DNA of 64,000 nucleotides. Origin: Bacillus amyloliquefaciens DSM 7 = ATCC 23350 (lineage in GTDB: Bacteria; Bacillota; Bacilli; Bacillales; Bacillaceae). The stretch is from contig NC_014551.1 in assembly GCF_000196735.1 (NCBI RefSeq), forward strand, positions 1,359,001 through 1,423,000. Direction: 5' to 3'. Made by a program: the position numbers and the translations under genes. Positions within the stretch are counted from its first letter, which is position 1. Each line of letters starts with the position of its first letter. Below are positions 26,577-36,081 of the stretch, in pieces. Under the pieces are notes generated by a model that worked only from the letters and a program-made list of their open reading frames with translations, did no database searches and was not told the DNA's origin.

Positions 26577-28192
26577 AAAAGAAATGGGCAATCGGAGTGA
26601 TTGCTGTTGTGTCGTTTGCTTTGATGGGCTGTACGGCCAATGAGCAGGCGGGAACAGAAACCGGCAAAGCAAAAGAACAGGGGGATGAAACAGTGCTCCG
26701 GCTCAATAACGAAAATGAGCCGACCTCACTTGATCCGCCGATCGGGTTTAATAATGTTTCCTGGCAGCCGCTGAATAACATAATGGAAGGTTTAACAAGG
26801 CTCGGAAAAGATAATAAGCCCGAACCGGCCATGGCAAAAAGCTGGAAGGTGTCCGCTGATAAGCTGACATATACCTTCAGTCTCCGTGATGACGCCAAAT
26901 GGACCAATGGCGATCCCGTCACGGCGGAAGACTTCGTGTACGCCTGGAAACGGATGCTCGATCCGAAAACGGGAGCGTCTTCCGCATTTCTCGGCTATAT
27001 GATCAAAGGCGGGGAAGAATTTAACAGCGGAAAAGGCAAAAAAGAAGACGTGAAAGTTACGGCAAAAGATAAAAAAACATTGGTCGTCACATTGGCGGCA
27101 CCGCAGGATTATTTTCTGAGCGTCGTGTCCAATCCGGCGTATTTCCCGATTAATGAAAAGGTCGCTAAGGCTGATCCGAAATGGTTCACTGAAGCGAAAA
27201 CCTTTGTCGGCAACGGGCCGTTCAAGCTGACGGAATGGAAGCATGACGACAGCATGACGATGGTCAAAAACGAGACGTATTGGGATAAAAAGACGGTGAA
27301 ACTTGATAAAGTCACATGGGCGATGGTCAGTGACCGAAATACCGACTACCAGATGTTCCAGTCGGGAGATTTGGATACCGCTTTTGTGCCGGCAGAGCTG
27401 AGCGAGCAGCTGATGGGCGGAAAAAATGTCCGCACGTGGGATCAGGCCGGACTTTATTTCTATCGCTTTAACGTTAAAATGGAGCCGTTCCAAAATGAAA
27501 AGATCAGAAAAGCGTTTGCTGCGGCTATTGATCAGAAAGAAATCACGGATTATGTGACCAAAAACAGTGAAAAGCCGGCACATGCCTTTGTATCCCCGGG
27601 GTTTCCGCAGCCTGACGGGAAAGATTTCCGCGAAGCAGGCGGCAGTTTATTAACTCCGGATGAATCAGAAGCCAAAAAACTGCTGGAAAAAGGCATGGCA
27701 GAAGAGCATTATGACAAACTGCCTGCCGTCACACTGACATACAGCACAAAGCCGGAGCATAAAAAAATAGCGGAAGCGGTACAGCAGAAGCTCAAAAGTG
27801 TGCTCGGTATAGACGTTAAGCTCGCCAATATGGAATGGAATGTCTTTTTAGAGGAGCAAAAAGGGCTGAAGTTTCAGTTCTCTCAAAGTTCATTTTTACC
27901 GGATTACGCAGATCCGATCAGTTTTCTTGAGGCTTTCCAGACGGGCAATTCCATGAACCGCACCGGCTGGGGCAGCGAGACATACGACAGCTATATCAAG
28001 CAGGCAAAACAGGAAGCCGATGCAAAAAAACGTTTTGCGCTCATGCATAAAGCGGAGAAGCTGCTCATGAACGAGGCTCCGATCATTCCGATTTATTTTT
28101 ACAATCAGGTGCATCTGCAAAACAGCGGCGTGAAGGGCATTGTCCGGCACCCCGTCGGTTACGTTGATCTGAAGTGGGCGGAAAAGTCCTGA
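26573..28192 (+). CDS. dppE: Dipeptide-binding lipoprotein DppE
   Basis: A 539-residue solute-binding protein of SBP family 5. A lipoprotein signal peptide with lipobox ALMGC places the mature N-terminal Cys at about residue 20. Family features: FSLRDDAKWTNGDPVTAEDFVYAW and PRK-like NGPFKLTEW. It captures peptides outside the membrane for DppBCD; context with ykfABC suggests murein-derived peptides. It overlaps dppD by 4 bases (ATGA). A hairpin follows the stop. Confidence 0.95.
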   Translation: MKKKWAIGVIAVVSFALMGCTANEQAGTETGKAKEQGDETVLRLNNENEPTSLDPPIGFNNVSWQPLNNIMEGLTRLGKDNKPEPAMAKSWKVSADKLTYTFSLRDDAKWTNGDPVTAEDFVYAWKRMLDPKTGASSAFLGYMIKGGEEFNSGKGKKEDVKVTAKDKKTLVVTLAAPQDYFLSVVSNPAYFPINEKVAKADPKWFTEAKTFVGNGPFKLTEWKHDDSMTMVKNETYWDKKTVKLDKVTWAMVSDRNTDYQMFQSGDLDTAFVPAELSEQLMGGKNVRTWDQAGLYFYRFNVKMEPFQNEKIRKAFAAAIDQKEITDYVTKNSEKPAHAFVSPGFPQPDGKDFREAGGSLLTPDESEAKKLLEKGMAEEHYDKLPAVTLTYSTKPEHKKIAEAVQQKLKSVLGIDVKLANMEWNVFLEEQKGLKFQFSQSSFLPDYADPISFLEAFQTGNSMNRTGWGSETYDSYIKQAKQEADAKKRFALMHKAEKLLMNEAPIIPIYFYNQVHLQNSGVKGIVRHPVGYVDLKWAEKS

Positions 28193-28208
28193 TATCACCT
28201 CGGAAACG

Positions 28209-28250
28209 ACATACCGCTCTTTTGCCGTTAAAGGAGCGGTATGTTTCACT
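28209..28250 (+). terminator. Intra-operon hairpin between dppE and ykfA
   Basis: ACATACCGCTC ... GAGCGGTATGT, an 11-bp perfect stem with a 14-base loop, followed by a weak T-rich tract (TTCACTTTTC). Likely a partial terminator or mRNA 3'-end stabiliser that makes dppA-E more abundant than ykfA-D. Confidence 0.65.
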
Positions 28251-28283
28251 TTTCAATCCATGGGAGAGGAGATTGAAAAAGCC

Positions 28284-29219
28284 ATGAACCATAAACCAAA
28301 AGCACTGCAAAAAGGCGACACGGTCGGTGTGATTGCGCCCGCAAGCCCCCCTGAGAGCGGGACTTTACAAAACGCGCTGCTTTTTTTAGAGAATGAGCTT
28401 GGCCTTCAAGTGAAACTCGGCCGGTCGCTGAAGACCCGCCACGGCTATTTGGCGGGAGAAGACAGGGCGCGTCTCGATGATCTCCATGACATGTTCAGTG
28501 ATCAGAATGTCAAAGCAGTGATATGCGCGTGCGGAGGATTCGGCACGGGCCGCATTGCCGCTGACATTGATTTCGGCTTAATCCGCAGCAATCCGAAAAT
28601 TTTCTGGGGATACAGCGATATTACATTTTTACATACCGCCATTCATCAAAATACGGGACTCGTCACATTTCACGGCCCGATGCTGAGCACGGATGTGGGA
28701 CTTGAAGATGCTGATCCGCTGACAAAGGCATCGTATCATCAGCTTTTCGAAGAAACGGAATTCACCTATACGGAGGATATTTCTCCGCTGGAGGTGCTGA
28801 CAGACGGAAGAGCCGAGGGAGAGCTTGCGGGCGGCAATCTGTCGCTTATTACATCCACACTCGGTACGCCGTTTGAAATTGATACGAAAGACAAACTGCT
28901 GTTTATCGAGGATATTGATGAGGAGCCGTATCAAATCGACAGAATGCTGAATCAATTGAAAATGGCCGGCAAACTATCAGACGCAGCAGGAATTCTAGTC
29001 TGTGATTTTCACAAATGCGAACCGAAGAATAAAGAAAAGTCCCTCACATTAGAGCAAGTGCTGAACGATTACATTGTCAAATCAGGGAAGCCCGCGCTCA
29101 AAGGCTTTAAAATCGGCCATTGTTCGCCGAGCTTCGCCGTTCCGATCGGAGTCCGCGCGGTTATGGATACGGCGGCCAAAGCGGTAACAATTGAATCGGG
29201 GATTTCGGGAAGGGAGTGA
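28284..29219 (+). CDS. ykfA: YkfA, LD-carboxypeptidase-like (S66 family) murein peptide enzyme
   Basis: 311 residues from ATG 28284, which has GAGAGGAGA upstream; ATG 28260 in the same frame would give 319 residues but has no binding site. S66 signatures: VIAPASPP, then the nucleophile region CGGFGTGR with GYSDITFLHTAIHQ (Ser nucleophile in GYSD), a Glu in LFIEDIDEEPYQIDR and a His in FKIGHCSP. In E. coli LdcA cuts L,D bonds in murein tetrapeptides. In this operon it should prepare imported cell-wall peptides. Cytoplasmic, no signal peptide. Confidence 0.92.
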   Translation: MNHKPKALQKGDTVGVIAPASPPESGTLQNALLFLENELGLQVKLGRSLKTRHGYLAGEDRARLDDLHDMFSDQNVKAVICACGGFGTGRIAADIDFGLIRSNPKIFWGYSDITFLHTAIHQNTGLVTFHGPMLSTDVGLEDADPLTKASYHQLFEETEFTYTEDISPLEVLTDGRAEGELAGGNLSLITSTLGTPFEIDTKDKLLFIEDIDEEPYQIDRMLNQLKMAGKLSDAAGILVCDFHKCEPKNKEKSLTLEQVLNDYIVKSGKPALKGFKIGHCSPSFAVPIGVRAVMDTAAKAVTIESGISGRE

Positions 29220-29225
29220 CCGGAC

Positions 29226-30323
29226 GTGAGGATAACAGATATTCAAACAGGACGGATATCCGTGCCGCTGAAAAAACCGTTTAAGACCGCTTTGCGCACG
29301 GTTTACAATGCTGAATCGGTCATTGTGAAGATTACATTTGACAACGGTCTGACCGGCTGGGGCGAGGCGCCGCCGACGGTTGTTATAACAGGCGACAGCG
29401 CAGCAAGTATCGAAAGCGCCGTTTGCGATGTACTGAAGCCCGCTCTTTTAGGCCGGAACATTTCTGACAGGGAAGCAGTTTTGTATGACATCAGCCGGCT
29501 TTTGGTAAGAAATCAAAGCGCAAAGGCCGCGGTAGATATGGCTGTATATGACGGATGGGCGCAAATGCACGGGCAGCCGCTTTATCAGCTTCTCGGAGGT
29601 TATCGGAATACGATGGAAACAGATTTTACCGTCAGCGTCAATTCTCCTGAGGAGATGGCAGGGGATGCAGACCGTTATGTGAACAAAGGATTTCATATTT
29701 TAAAAATAAAAGTCGGCATAGGTGACATATCAGACGATATCGCGCGGATTCAGGCGGTCAGATCACGTGTCGGCGCAACCGTCAAACTGAGACTGGACGC
29801 GAACCAAGGCTGGACGCCGAAAGAAGCCGTGACCGCGATCCGAAAGATGGAAGACGCCGGACTTGGCATTGAGCTGGTCGAACAGCCTGTTCATAAAGAC
29901 GATATCGCCGGGCTGAAACGGGTCACAGATGCCGTAGACACACCGATTATGGCGGACGAGAGCGTCTTTACGCCCCGTCAGGCCTTTCACGTACTGCAAA
30001 CGAGAAGCGCCGATTTAATCAATATTAAGCTGATGAAAGCGGGCGGCATAAAGCAGGCGGAAACCATCAATGCGATGGCGGAAACGTGCGGCGTGGAATG
30101 CATGGTCGGCAGCATGATTGAGACGAAGCTCGGCATTACCGCCGCAGCCCATTTTGCAGCGGGCAAACGGAATGTTACAAGGTTTGATTTTGATGCGCCG
30201 CTTATGCTGAAAAATGACTTCATAAAAGGCGGCATCACATACAGCGGCAGTCAGATTACGATCCCGGATGAACCGGGTCTGGGCATTACCGGCGTGTCGA
30301 TACAAGAGGAGGCGAAACAATGA
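29226..30323 (+). CDS. ykfB: L-Ala-D/L-Glu epimerase
   Basis: A 365-residue enolase-superfamily enzyme starting at GTG 29226 (GGAAGGGAGTG upstream). Catalytic lysines are recognisable in LKIKVG (second Lys) and INIKLMKAGG, and metal ligands in LDANQGW (Asp), ELVEQP (Glu) and MADES (Asp). YkfB converts L-Ala-D-Glu to L-Ala-L-Glu, letting cells use murein dipeptides. It ends with a 4-base overlap with ykfC. Confidence 0.96.
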   Translation: MRITDIQTGRISVPLKKPFKTALRTVYNAESVIVKITFDNGLTGWGEAPPTVVITGDSAASIESAVCDVLKPALLGRNISDREAVLYDISRLLVRNQSAKAAVDMAVYDGWAQMHGQPLYQLLGGYRNTMETDFTVSVNSPEEMAGDADRYVNKGFHILKIKVGIGDISDDIARIQAVRSRVGATVKLRLDANQGWTPKEAVTAIRKMEDAGLGIELVEQPVHKDDIAGLKRVTDAVDTPIMADESVFTPRQAFHVLQTRSADLINIKLMKAGGIKQAETINAMAETCGVECMVGSMIETKLGITAAAHFAAGKRNVTRFDFDAPLMLKNDFIKGGITYSGSQITIPDEPGLGITGVSIQEEAKQ

Positions 30324-31219
30324 GAGCAGCCGTTACAGCGGCGGCAGCCAATGTATGGACGCTGCCGTCATCTCCCCGCCCGTATGATGCACCGGTGCTC
30401 GAAAACCCGCCGCAAATCAGAAAATGGCTGGCGTCTATGGGATATGAAGAGCGGCTTCAACTATGCACAGACAACCTTGTCCAAACGCAAGTGCTTTTCG
30501 GGGAAGAAGTGATCATTCTCAAAGAGGAGGGTGAATGGGCTTTTGTTGCCGTTCCCGGCCAGCCTTCAAAAAAGGACGCGCGCGGATATCCTGGCTGGGT
30601 GAAAAAAAGCCAGCTTTCAAAAAACAGCTTTCCCACATCTTCTCCTGCCGTATGGATTACCAAACCGACATCTTTTTTATATCACTCAAACGGCGAACCG
30701 GATCTTGAAGTGAGTTTCTTAACGCGTCTTCCGGCAGCCGGACGTGAAAATGGCTTTTTCCGGGTGGCGACGCCGCTCGGAGAACGATTCGTAAAGGAAG
30801 CTGACGCAGACGAATTCCGGCATAGGAAAGGGCGGGCAATAGATATCATCGAAACAGGCATGATGTTTCTCGGGCTTCCTTATTTATGGGGTGGACTGAG
30901 CGGTTTCGGGTTTGACTGCTCCGGATTTATGTATTCGGTATTTAAAGCAAACGGTTATGCCCTTCCCCGTGATGCGCAGGACCAAGCAAAAGCTGGATTC
31001 GGCGCTGCGGTAAACGATATCCGGCCGGCTGATCTTTTGTTTTTCGCCTATGATGAAGGACAAGGCGCGATCCACCATGTCGGTTTGGCGCTGGGAGACG
31101 GCCGGATGCTGCACTCCCCGAAAACGGGAAAAACAATCGAAGTGCTGCCTTTGGAAGGAACCGTCTATGAAAAGGAATTATGCATCGTACGCCGCTGTAT
31201 CAGCGAAAAGGGGGAATGA
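30320..31219 (+). CDS. ykfC: Gamma-D-glutamyl-L-diamino acid endopeptidase YkfC
   Basis: A 299-residue cytoplasmic NlpC/P60 enzyme. Two N-terminal SH3b-like domains (about 1-150) are followed by NlpC/P60 (about 165-299) with Cys in GFDCSGFMY and His in IHHVGLALG. Lack of a signal peptide fits recycling of imported peptides: it releases L-Ala-D-Glu from murein tri/tetrapeptides, the substrate of YkfB. The start overlaps ykfB (ATGA). Confidence 0.95.
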   Translation: MRAAVTAAAANVWTLPSSPRPYDAPVLENPPQIRKWLASMGYEERLQLCTDNLVQTQVLFGEEVIILKEEGEWAFVAVPGQPSKKDARGYPGWVKKSQLSKNSFPTSSPAVWITKPTSFLYHSNGEPDLEVSFLTRLPAAGRENGFFRVATPLGERFVKEADADEFRHRKGRAIDIIETGMMFLGLPYLWGGLSGFGFDCSGFMYSVFKANGYALPRDAQDQAKAGFGAAVNDIRPADLLFFAYDEGQGAIHHVGLALGDGRMLHSPKTGKTIEVLPLEGTVYEKELCIVRRCISEKGE

Positions 31220-31221
31220 AT

Positions 31222-32193
31222 ATGACAGCGTCTCCGCTCCTTGAAGTCAGCGGGCTGAAAATGCATTTTGACGCAGGAAGAAAGAAAGCCGTAAAAGCAG
31301 TCGACGGTGTCAGTTTTCACATTCAAAGAGGGGAAACATTCGGACTCGTCGGAGAATCGGGGTGCGGTAAATCGACGCTCGGAAGGGTTATTCTTCGTCT
31401 GTACGACCCGACGGCCGGTTCGGTATCATATGAAGGGACGGACATACACCGTGCCGCGCCAGATCAGCGGTCGGTCTTATTCCGCAAGCTGCAGATGATT
31501 TTTCAAGACCCTTACGCCTCGTTAAATCCGCGCCTGACCGTACGGGAAATTATTATGGAGCCGATGGAAATCCACAATCTTTACAATACCCGTAAAGCCC
31601 GTCTGATGATGGCGGATGAACTGCTTGAAGCTGTCGGACTCCATCCGGATTTCGGCAGCCGGTACCCCCACGAATTCAGTGGCGGACAGAGACAGAGAAT
31701 CGGGATTGCCAGAGCACTTTCTCTGCACCCCGAGTTTATCGTGGCGGATGAGCCGATTTCTGCGCTTGACGTGTCCGTACAGGCACAGGTCGTCAACCTT
31801 TTAAAAAGGCTTCAGAAGGAGAAAGGGCTGACATTTTTATTTATCGCTCACGATTTATCAATGGTCAAGCATATCAGCGATAGGATCGGCGTGATGTATT
31901 TGGGGCGCATGATGGAAATCACAGAAAGCGCTGCGCTTTACAAGGAACCGCTTCACCCTTATACGAAGGCGCTTTTATCTTCAATTCCGATCCCTGATCC
32001 GCTTCTTGAGGACAAGCGTGAACGGATTATTCTGAAAGGGGAGCTGCCGAGCCCAGTTAACCCGCCGAGCGGCTGTGTTTTCAGGACGCGGTGCCCTGAA
32101 GCGATGGAGCTCTGCGGTAAAGTTACGCCTGAGCTTGAGGAAGTGAAGACGGGACGTTTTGTCGCCTGTCACTTATACAAAAAAGAAAGCTGA
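31222..32193 (+). CDS. ykfD: Peptide ABC transporter ATP-binding protein YkfD
   Basis: A 323-residue ATPase of the DppF/OppF type. Start at ATG 31222 ([16 protein letters not shown]), 8 bases after GGGGG; ATG 31216 is too close to the binding site. Walker [41 protein letters not shown] and [11 protein letters not shown] are intact, with the C-terminal Cys pattern [14 protein letters not shown]. It probably forms the heterodimeric ATPase with DppD. Last gene of the operon. Confidence 0.94.
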   Translation: MTASPLLEVSGLKMHFDAGRKKAVKAVDGVSFHIQRGETFGLVGESGCGKSTLGRVILRLYDPTAGSVSYEGTDIHRAAPDQRSVLFRKLQMIFQDPYASLNPRLTVREIIMEPMEIHNLYNTRKARLMMADELLEAVGLHPDFGSRYPHEFSGGQRQRIGIARALSLHPEFIVADEPISALDVSVQAQVVNLLKRLQKEKGLTFLFIAHDLSMVKHISDRIGVMYLGRMMEITESAALYKEPLHPYTKALLSSIPIPDPLLEDKRERIILKGELPSPVNPPSGCVFRTRCPEAMELCGKVTPELEEVKTGRFVACHLYKKES

Positions 32194-32218
32194 CTTTAAA
32201 TCGTCAGCTTTCTTTGTG
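32188..32218. terminator. Bidirectional terminator between ykfD and pgl
   Basis: AAAGCTGAC-tttaaatc-GTCAGCTTTCTTT; the arm starts in the last codons of ykfD and the other side ends at the pgl stop. Confidence 0.85.
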
Positions 32219-32219
32219 A

Positions 32220-33269
32220 TTAAACCTGATGCAGAAATGACACGCAGACCGGATACGGAACCGGTACGTCAGATTGAAGCAGAGTCAGTCTGCCCGTTTC
32301 CGGATCGCGTTCAAACAAAACCAGATTTCCCGTTTCTTCATTTGACGCGATAAGGAATGTTTCGGATGGATCAAACGCGAAATCACGCGGCCAGTTTCCT
32401 TCTGTCGGCACCCATTCAACAAGAGACAATTCCCCGGAATATTGATTGATCTTAAAGATGGCGATGCTGTCATGCCCGCGGTTGGCGGCATAAAGAAATC
32501 TGCCGTCTTTAGATATGCGGATCGCGCTGCCCTGAGATTTGTCAGTAAAGCCTTCAGGCAAAGCGGAAATGACCTGAAGCTCTCTGAATTCACCTAAGGT
32601 CGGATTGTATTCAAGCGCGATGACTTCATTGCTGATCTCCGTCATGACATAGGCGTATTTTTCCGCCGGATGGAAAACGATATGGCGCGGCCCTGAACCG
32701 GGTGCGAAAGAATGGGTTTTTACCTCTGTGAGCGCGCCGTTTTGCATTTGGTAAGTATACAGCGTATCCGTCCCTAAATCGACGGCTGCAATGTAATTAT
32801 GCTCAGGTGTAAAGCCTGCGAAATGAGTATGCGGTTTCTCCTGTCTTTCATGAGGACCGGTCCCCGTATGAGCTGCTTCAGCTGCAGGCTCCTGCAGGCT
32901 GCCGTCCTGATTGACAGGGAAGGCGTGCACTTTTCCGCTGTGGTAATTAGCGGTTAAAACATATTCATGTTTACTATCAATGCTGACGTGGCATGGAGAC
33001 GGGCCTTCAATCAGCTGGTGGTTCACAAAAGTTAATTCGCCGGTGTTCTGATTGATTTGATAGGCTGCGACGCCGCCTTTTCCGTCTGCTTTTTCAATGG
33101 AATACAGCATGCTGTTATCAGAGTTCGGTGTGACGTATGTCGGGTTGCCGAGCTTTGCAGCAAGCTTCGGCTGGCTGAGCTGTTTCGCTTCTGTATCAAG
33201 TTCAAAACAATAAATGCCTTCGCTGCCGCCTTTTGTATATGTTCCCGCGTATCCTATGTACTTAGCCAT
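32220..33269 (-). CDS. pgl: 6-phosphogluconolactonase
   Basis: A 349-residue seven-bladed beta-propeller lactonase (YkgB/Pgl, PF10282), cytoplasmic, hydrolysing 6-phosphogluconolactone in the oxidative pentose phosphate pathway. Propeller repeats with GxxPRHIVFHP, GNWPRDFAFDP and CHVSID spaced ~45-55 residues are obvious, and EKPHTHFAGFTPEH contains the family's active-site His region. An AAAGGGGGAAACC binding site precedes the ATG. Confidence 0.95.
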   Translation of the reverse strand: MAKYIGYAGTYTKGGSEGIYCFELDTEAKQLSQPKLAAKLGNPTYVTPNSDNSMLYSIEKADGKGGVAAYQINQNTGELTFVNHQLIEGPSPCHVSIDSKHEYVLTANYHSGKVHAFPVNQDGSLQEPAAEAAHTGTGPHERQEKPHTHFAGFTPEHNYIAAVDLGTDTLYTYQMQNGALTEVKTHSFAPGSGPRHIVFHPAEKYAYVMTEISNEVIALEYNPTLGEFRELQVISALPEGFTDKSQGSAIRISKDGRFLYAANRGHDSIAIFKINQYSGELSLVEWVPTEGNWPRDFAFDPSETFLIASNEETGNLVLFERDPETGRLTLLQSDVPVPYPVCVSFLHQV

Positions 33270-33338
33270 TCGGTTTCCCCCTTTAAGTCTTGTCTTCTCT
33301 ATATTAACGTATCTTGAAGGAAACTGCCTTGTAAATGT

Positions 33339-34199
33339 TTAAGATGTTCTGACAAGCGGGAGGGTGCAGCAGCGGAAGGAACCGCCCGATTTGATAATTT
33401 CGGAAAACTCGGTTTCAATGACTTTATATCCCCTTTTTCTGAGCTCTCGGTTCGTATGACGGTGCTGCGGCAGGCTGATAATTGTCTGATTGCCGATGGA
33501 CAGGATATTCGGTCCGAGCGTAAATTGTTCTTCTTCAGGCACTTCTATCATCTCAAAACGTTCGGCAAGAAGATCAATTTCTTTCTGCCGTAAGCCATTT
33601 TTGCAGTATAGCGCCTCCGTTTCCGAGATCATATTAAACACACAGTCCAAATGTAAGAAATCCTCCTTAAGAGGGATCGGCACGACGGTCATTTCCGGCA
33701 GCGCCTCCTGCAGCTCCCGGACAGCCGCTTTATCCGTGCGCTCGCTCAGCCCGGCATAAACGGTGCCGTCTGCGATCATGACGTCGCCGCCTTCAATGTT
33801 CGCTTTGCTGATTCGCGTATAAGGGATTTTCTCATCATCAAGCAGGTGTTGAAACACCTTTTCTTCTCCCTGCCGGACTGAAGCCGCCATGCTTGAAATA
33901 AACGCTGTTTCTCCTAAGACAAATCCGATATCCCGGGTGAATACCTGCTCAGGCAATTCGGGATCGGCAGGCAGCAGGACGACTTCAATCTGATGGGATT
34001 TTAAAATGTCAATAAACTCATTATGCTGTTTGAGGGCGGTGGAGATGTCAATATTTTCTTGTTTAAAATGTTTTTGTGTTCCGTTAATAATATCTTTGAT
34101 GGCCATGTGTTCCGGCCGGCATAAAATGACTGTCTTCAAAGCATCATATTCACTGCGGCATGCCGGTTTTGGCGTGGATTTGGGAATGGATACGTGCAT
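33339..34199 (-). CDS. ykgA: Dimethylarginine dimethylaminohydrolase-like amidinotransferase-fold protein
   Basis: A 286-residue member of the guanidino-group modifying (arginine deiminase/DDAH) fold. Motifs: FTRDIGFVLG, EGGDVMIADG (the ExGD substrate-binding motif), HLDCVFNMI (catalytic His) and GGSFRCCTLPLVR with the catalytic Cys near the C-terminus. The physiological substrate in Bacillus is not established. It starts behind TAGGAGGCTATC. Upstream is the divergent promoter region shared with ykhA. Confidence 0.85.
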   Translation of the reverse strand: MHVSIPKSTPKPACRSEYDALKTVILCRPEHMAIKDIINGTQKHFKQENIDISTALKQHNEFIDILKSHQIEVVLLPADPELPEQVFTRDIGFVLGETAFISSMAASVRQGEEKVFQHLLDDEKIPYTRISKANIEGGDVMIADGTVYAGLSERTDKAAVRELQEALPEMTVVPIPLKEDFLHLDCVFNMISETEALYCKNGLRQKEIDLLAERFEMIEVPEEEQFTLGPNILSIGNQTIISLPQHRHTNRELRKRGYKVIETEFSEIIKSGGSFRCCTLPLVRTS

Positions 34200-34389
34200 G
34201 TGATAGCCTCCTATCGATATTCAATGTGCGTTTATTATTCCCGGATGTGATGAATAATGAAACATTTCTGACAGAATATCTAACCAACTTAACATTTAAA
34301 ATTTTAGACAAAACGGTAAAAGTATTGTTTAATAGGTGGTAGCAGATGAATGAGTCGAAACGACCAGACACCAAAGGGGAGTTTGAATA

Positions 34390-34908
34390 ATGAAGTTGCC
34401 AGAATCAAGATTTTGCAAAGAAACAAGGGTAGTCAAAACAAGCAGGGTTTTTCCGCTTGATACCAATAACCACAATACGCTGTTTGGCGGAAAGCTGATG
34501 AGCTACATTGATGATATCGCTTCAATTTCCGCGGCCCGCCACTGCCGGTGTGAAACCGTCACGGCCTCAATGGACTCTGTAGATTTTTTGCGCCCGATCG
34601 GCCAGCAGGATTCCGTATGCCTTGAATCCTACGTCACATGGGTCGGAACATCGTCTATGGAGGTGTTTGTCAAAGTCATTAAAGAGCATCTGATGACTGG
34701 GGAACGCGAGCTTGCGGCAACGTCATTTCTGACCTTCGTCGCGCTCGATTCAAACGGGAAATCGGTGCCCGTTCCGCGGATCGTGCCGGAAACCGAGGAA
34801 GAAATCATGCTTCACAATACGGCCGTTCAGCGCGCCGGAGAACGAAAAAACCGTTTAAAACACAGCAAGGCCCTGGCCGAGGCGCTCGGGACAGATAAGC
34901 CTTGGTAA
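34390..34908 (+). CDS. ykhA: Acyl-CoA thioesterase, hot-dog fold
   Basis: A 172-residue hot-dog thioesterase of the YciA/BACH type. The segment NHNTLFGGKLMSYIDDIASISA contains the conserved Asn and Gly-Gly-x-hydrophobic-x-x-x-D active-site pattern (Asp in IDDI). It hydrolyses acyl-CoA; the preferred chain length cannot be read from sequence. AAAGGGGAGTTTGA is upstream. A perfect terminator follows. Confidence 0.92.
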   Translation: MKLPESRFCKETRVVKTSRVFPLDTNNHNTLFGGKLMSYIDDIASISAARHCRCETVTASMDSVDFLRPIGQQDSVCLESYVTWVGTSSMEVFVKVIKEHLMTGERELAATSFLTFVALDSNGKSVPVPRIVPETEEEIMLHNTAVQRAGERKNRLKHSKALAEALGTDKPW

Positions 34909-34913
34909 TCGTC

Positions 34914-34943
34914 AAACCGCTTTTTTAAAAAAGCGGTTTTTTT
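34914..34943 (+). terminator. Terminator of ykhA
   Basis: AAACCGCTTTTTT-AAAAAAGCGGTTT followed by T run. Confidence 0.9.
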
Positions 34944-35008
34944 ACGCTGAAAAAGGACTTTTCCTGCCGGATCCATAATCTAATACAGGGAAAGGAGACG
35001 TGGCGTGT

Positions 35009-35554
35009 ATGATGAAGCATAAGTCTTCCGGCACCATCCTGACAACCAGGCGTATCCGCCTGCGCACCATGCGGGATGACGATGAAGAGAATTTGTACGG
35101 GCTGTTTACCGATAGAGAGGTCATGAAATATTATCCTTCTCTTAAAAGCAGACGGGAAACGAAGGAATGGATTGCCTGGAACAAACGATTGGCCAAAGGA
35201 TACGGCGTGAGTCTTTGGATCGCAGAAGATAAAGAGACGGGTGCATTTCTCGGTCAATGCGGAATCGTTCCGCAGACGGTAAACGGAACCGCGATGATGG
35301 AAATCGGTTATATGTTTGCCCGCCGCCATTGGGGCTGCGGCTATGCGACAGAGGCTGCGAAAGCCTGTCTGACATACGGTTTTCAAACAAAGCAATACGG
35401 ACGCATAGCGGCGCTGATCGATCCGGAAAACCTTGCTTCCGTCCGCGTCGCGGAAAAAATCGGCATGGCAGCCGGCGAGACCGTTAACAAATGGGAGAGG
35501 CAGCTGACGGTTTTTGACATCACATCTGACATTGAACGTTTCAGCGAAATGTAG
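35009..35554 (+). CDS. ykkB: GNAT family N-acetyltransferase
   Basis: A 181-residue RimJ/RimL-type GNAT. The start ATG 35009 lies 11 bases after AAAGGAG; an upstream GTG (35000) is too close to that site. Conserved segments: TRRIRLRTMRDDDEENLYGLF (strand 1) and IGYMFARRHWGCGYATEAAKACL (acetyl-CoA-binding loop of motif A, G-x-G-A). Its place before the guanidine riboswitch matches ykkB of B. subtilis. The substrate is unknown. The promoter of the riboswitch overlaps its 3' end. Confidence 0.85.
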   Translation: MMKHKSSGTILTTRRIRLRTMRDDDEENLYGLFTDREVMKYYPSLKSRRETKEWIAWNKRLAKGYGVSLWIAEDKETGAFLGQCGIVPQTVNGTAMMEIGYMFARRHWGCGYATEAAKACLTYGFQTKQYGRIAALIDPENLASVRVAEKIGMAAGETVNKWERQLTVFDITSDIERFSEM

Positions 35555-35560
35555 TATGAT
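35532..35560 (+). promoter_or_regulatory. Sigma-A promoter of the ykkCD riboswitch transcript
   Basis: TTGAAC (35532-35537), 17-base spacer, TATGAT (35555-35560). It overlaps the last codons of ykkB and places the transcript start just before the aptamer. Confidence 0.85.
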
Positions 35561-35573
35561 ACGAACAGACATG

Positions 35574-35713
35574 TTTTCTAGGGTTCCGCATGTTCACACA
35601 TGGCCTGGTCCGAGAGAAAACACATATGCGGACATATTCCCGCATATGCACACGGAGGGAAAAAAGCCCGGGAGAGTCAATCTCATGTGAGACGACTATC
35701 CGGGCTTTTTTGT
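35574..35713 (+). ncRNA. Guanidine-I (ykkC) riboswitch with terminator
   Basis: The conserved ykkC aptamer elements are present in order: CTAGGGTTCCGC, CTGGTCCGAGAG, ACACGGAGGGA and AAAGCCCGGGAGA. The last element pairs with CCGGGCTTTTTT (35699-35713), forming the expression-platform terminator. Guanidine binding stabilises the aptamer, sequesters AAGCCCGGG and lets transcription continue into ykkCD. Confidence 0.95.
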
Positions 35714-35742
35714 ATTGTCCGAAAACAGAAAGGGTGAAGAAC

Positions 35743-36081
35743 ATGAAATGGGGTTTAGTGGTCTTAGCGGCCGTATTTGAGGTTGTATGGGTCATCGGCC
35801 TGAAACATGCAGATTCGGCGCTGACGTGGAGCTCCACAATTGTGGGCATCATCATCAGTTTTTATCTATTAATCAAGGCGACTAACAGCCTGCCCGTAGG
35901 AACGGTATATGCGGTCTTTACCGGTCTCGGGACAGCGGGCACCGTGCTGAGCGAAATCTTGCTTTTCAAAGAGCAGGCCGATCCGGTGAAAATCGTGCTG
36001 ATCGGCGTTTTGCTGATCGGTGTCATCGGATTAAAGCTGGTCACACAGGATACGCCTGAGACGAAGGAGGAGAAGTCGTAA
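35743..36081 (+). CDS. ykkC: SMR family transporter subunit YkkC
   Basis: A 112-residue small multidrug resistance protein with four helices and the conserved membrane Glu in [13 protein letters not shown] (helix 1). The start is ATG 35743 with AAAGGGTGAAG upstream; a longer frame through the riboswitch is not coding. Guanidine-riboswitch-linked SMR proteins export guanidinium; YkkC and YkkD are believed to act as a heteromer. The C-terminus overlaps ykkD by one base. Confidence 0.95.
   Translation: MKWGLVVLAAVFEVVWVIGLKHADSALTWSSTIVGIIISFYLLIKATNSLPVGTVYAVFTGLGTAGTVLSEILLFKEQADPVKIVLIGVLLIGVIGLKLVTQDTPETKEEKS

Noticed and set aside
26792..27583. 263-codon minus-strand ORF inside dppE
   Set aside because: Shadow frame of a well-supported lipoprotein gene; no start signals.
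34925..35572. 215-codon minus-strand ORF opposite ykkB
   Set aside because: Shadow of the GNAT gene; no binding site and the GNAT motifs are clear on the plus strand.
35590..35742. N-terminal extension of ykkC
   Set aside because: It overlaps the guanidine riboswitch and terminator; ATG 35743 has a binding site and yields the standard 112 residues.
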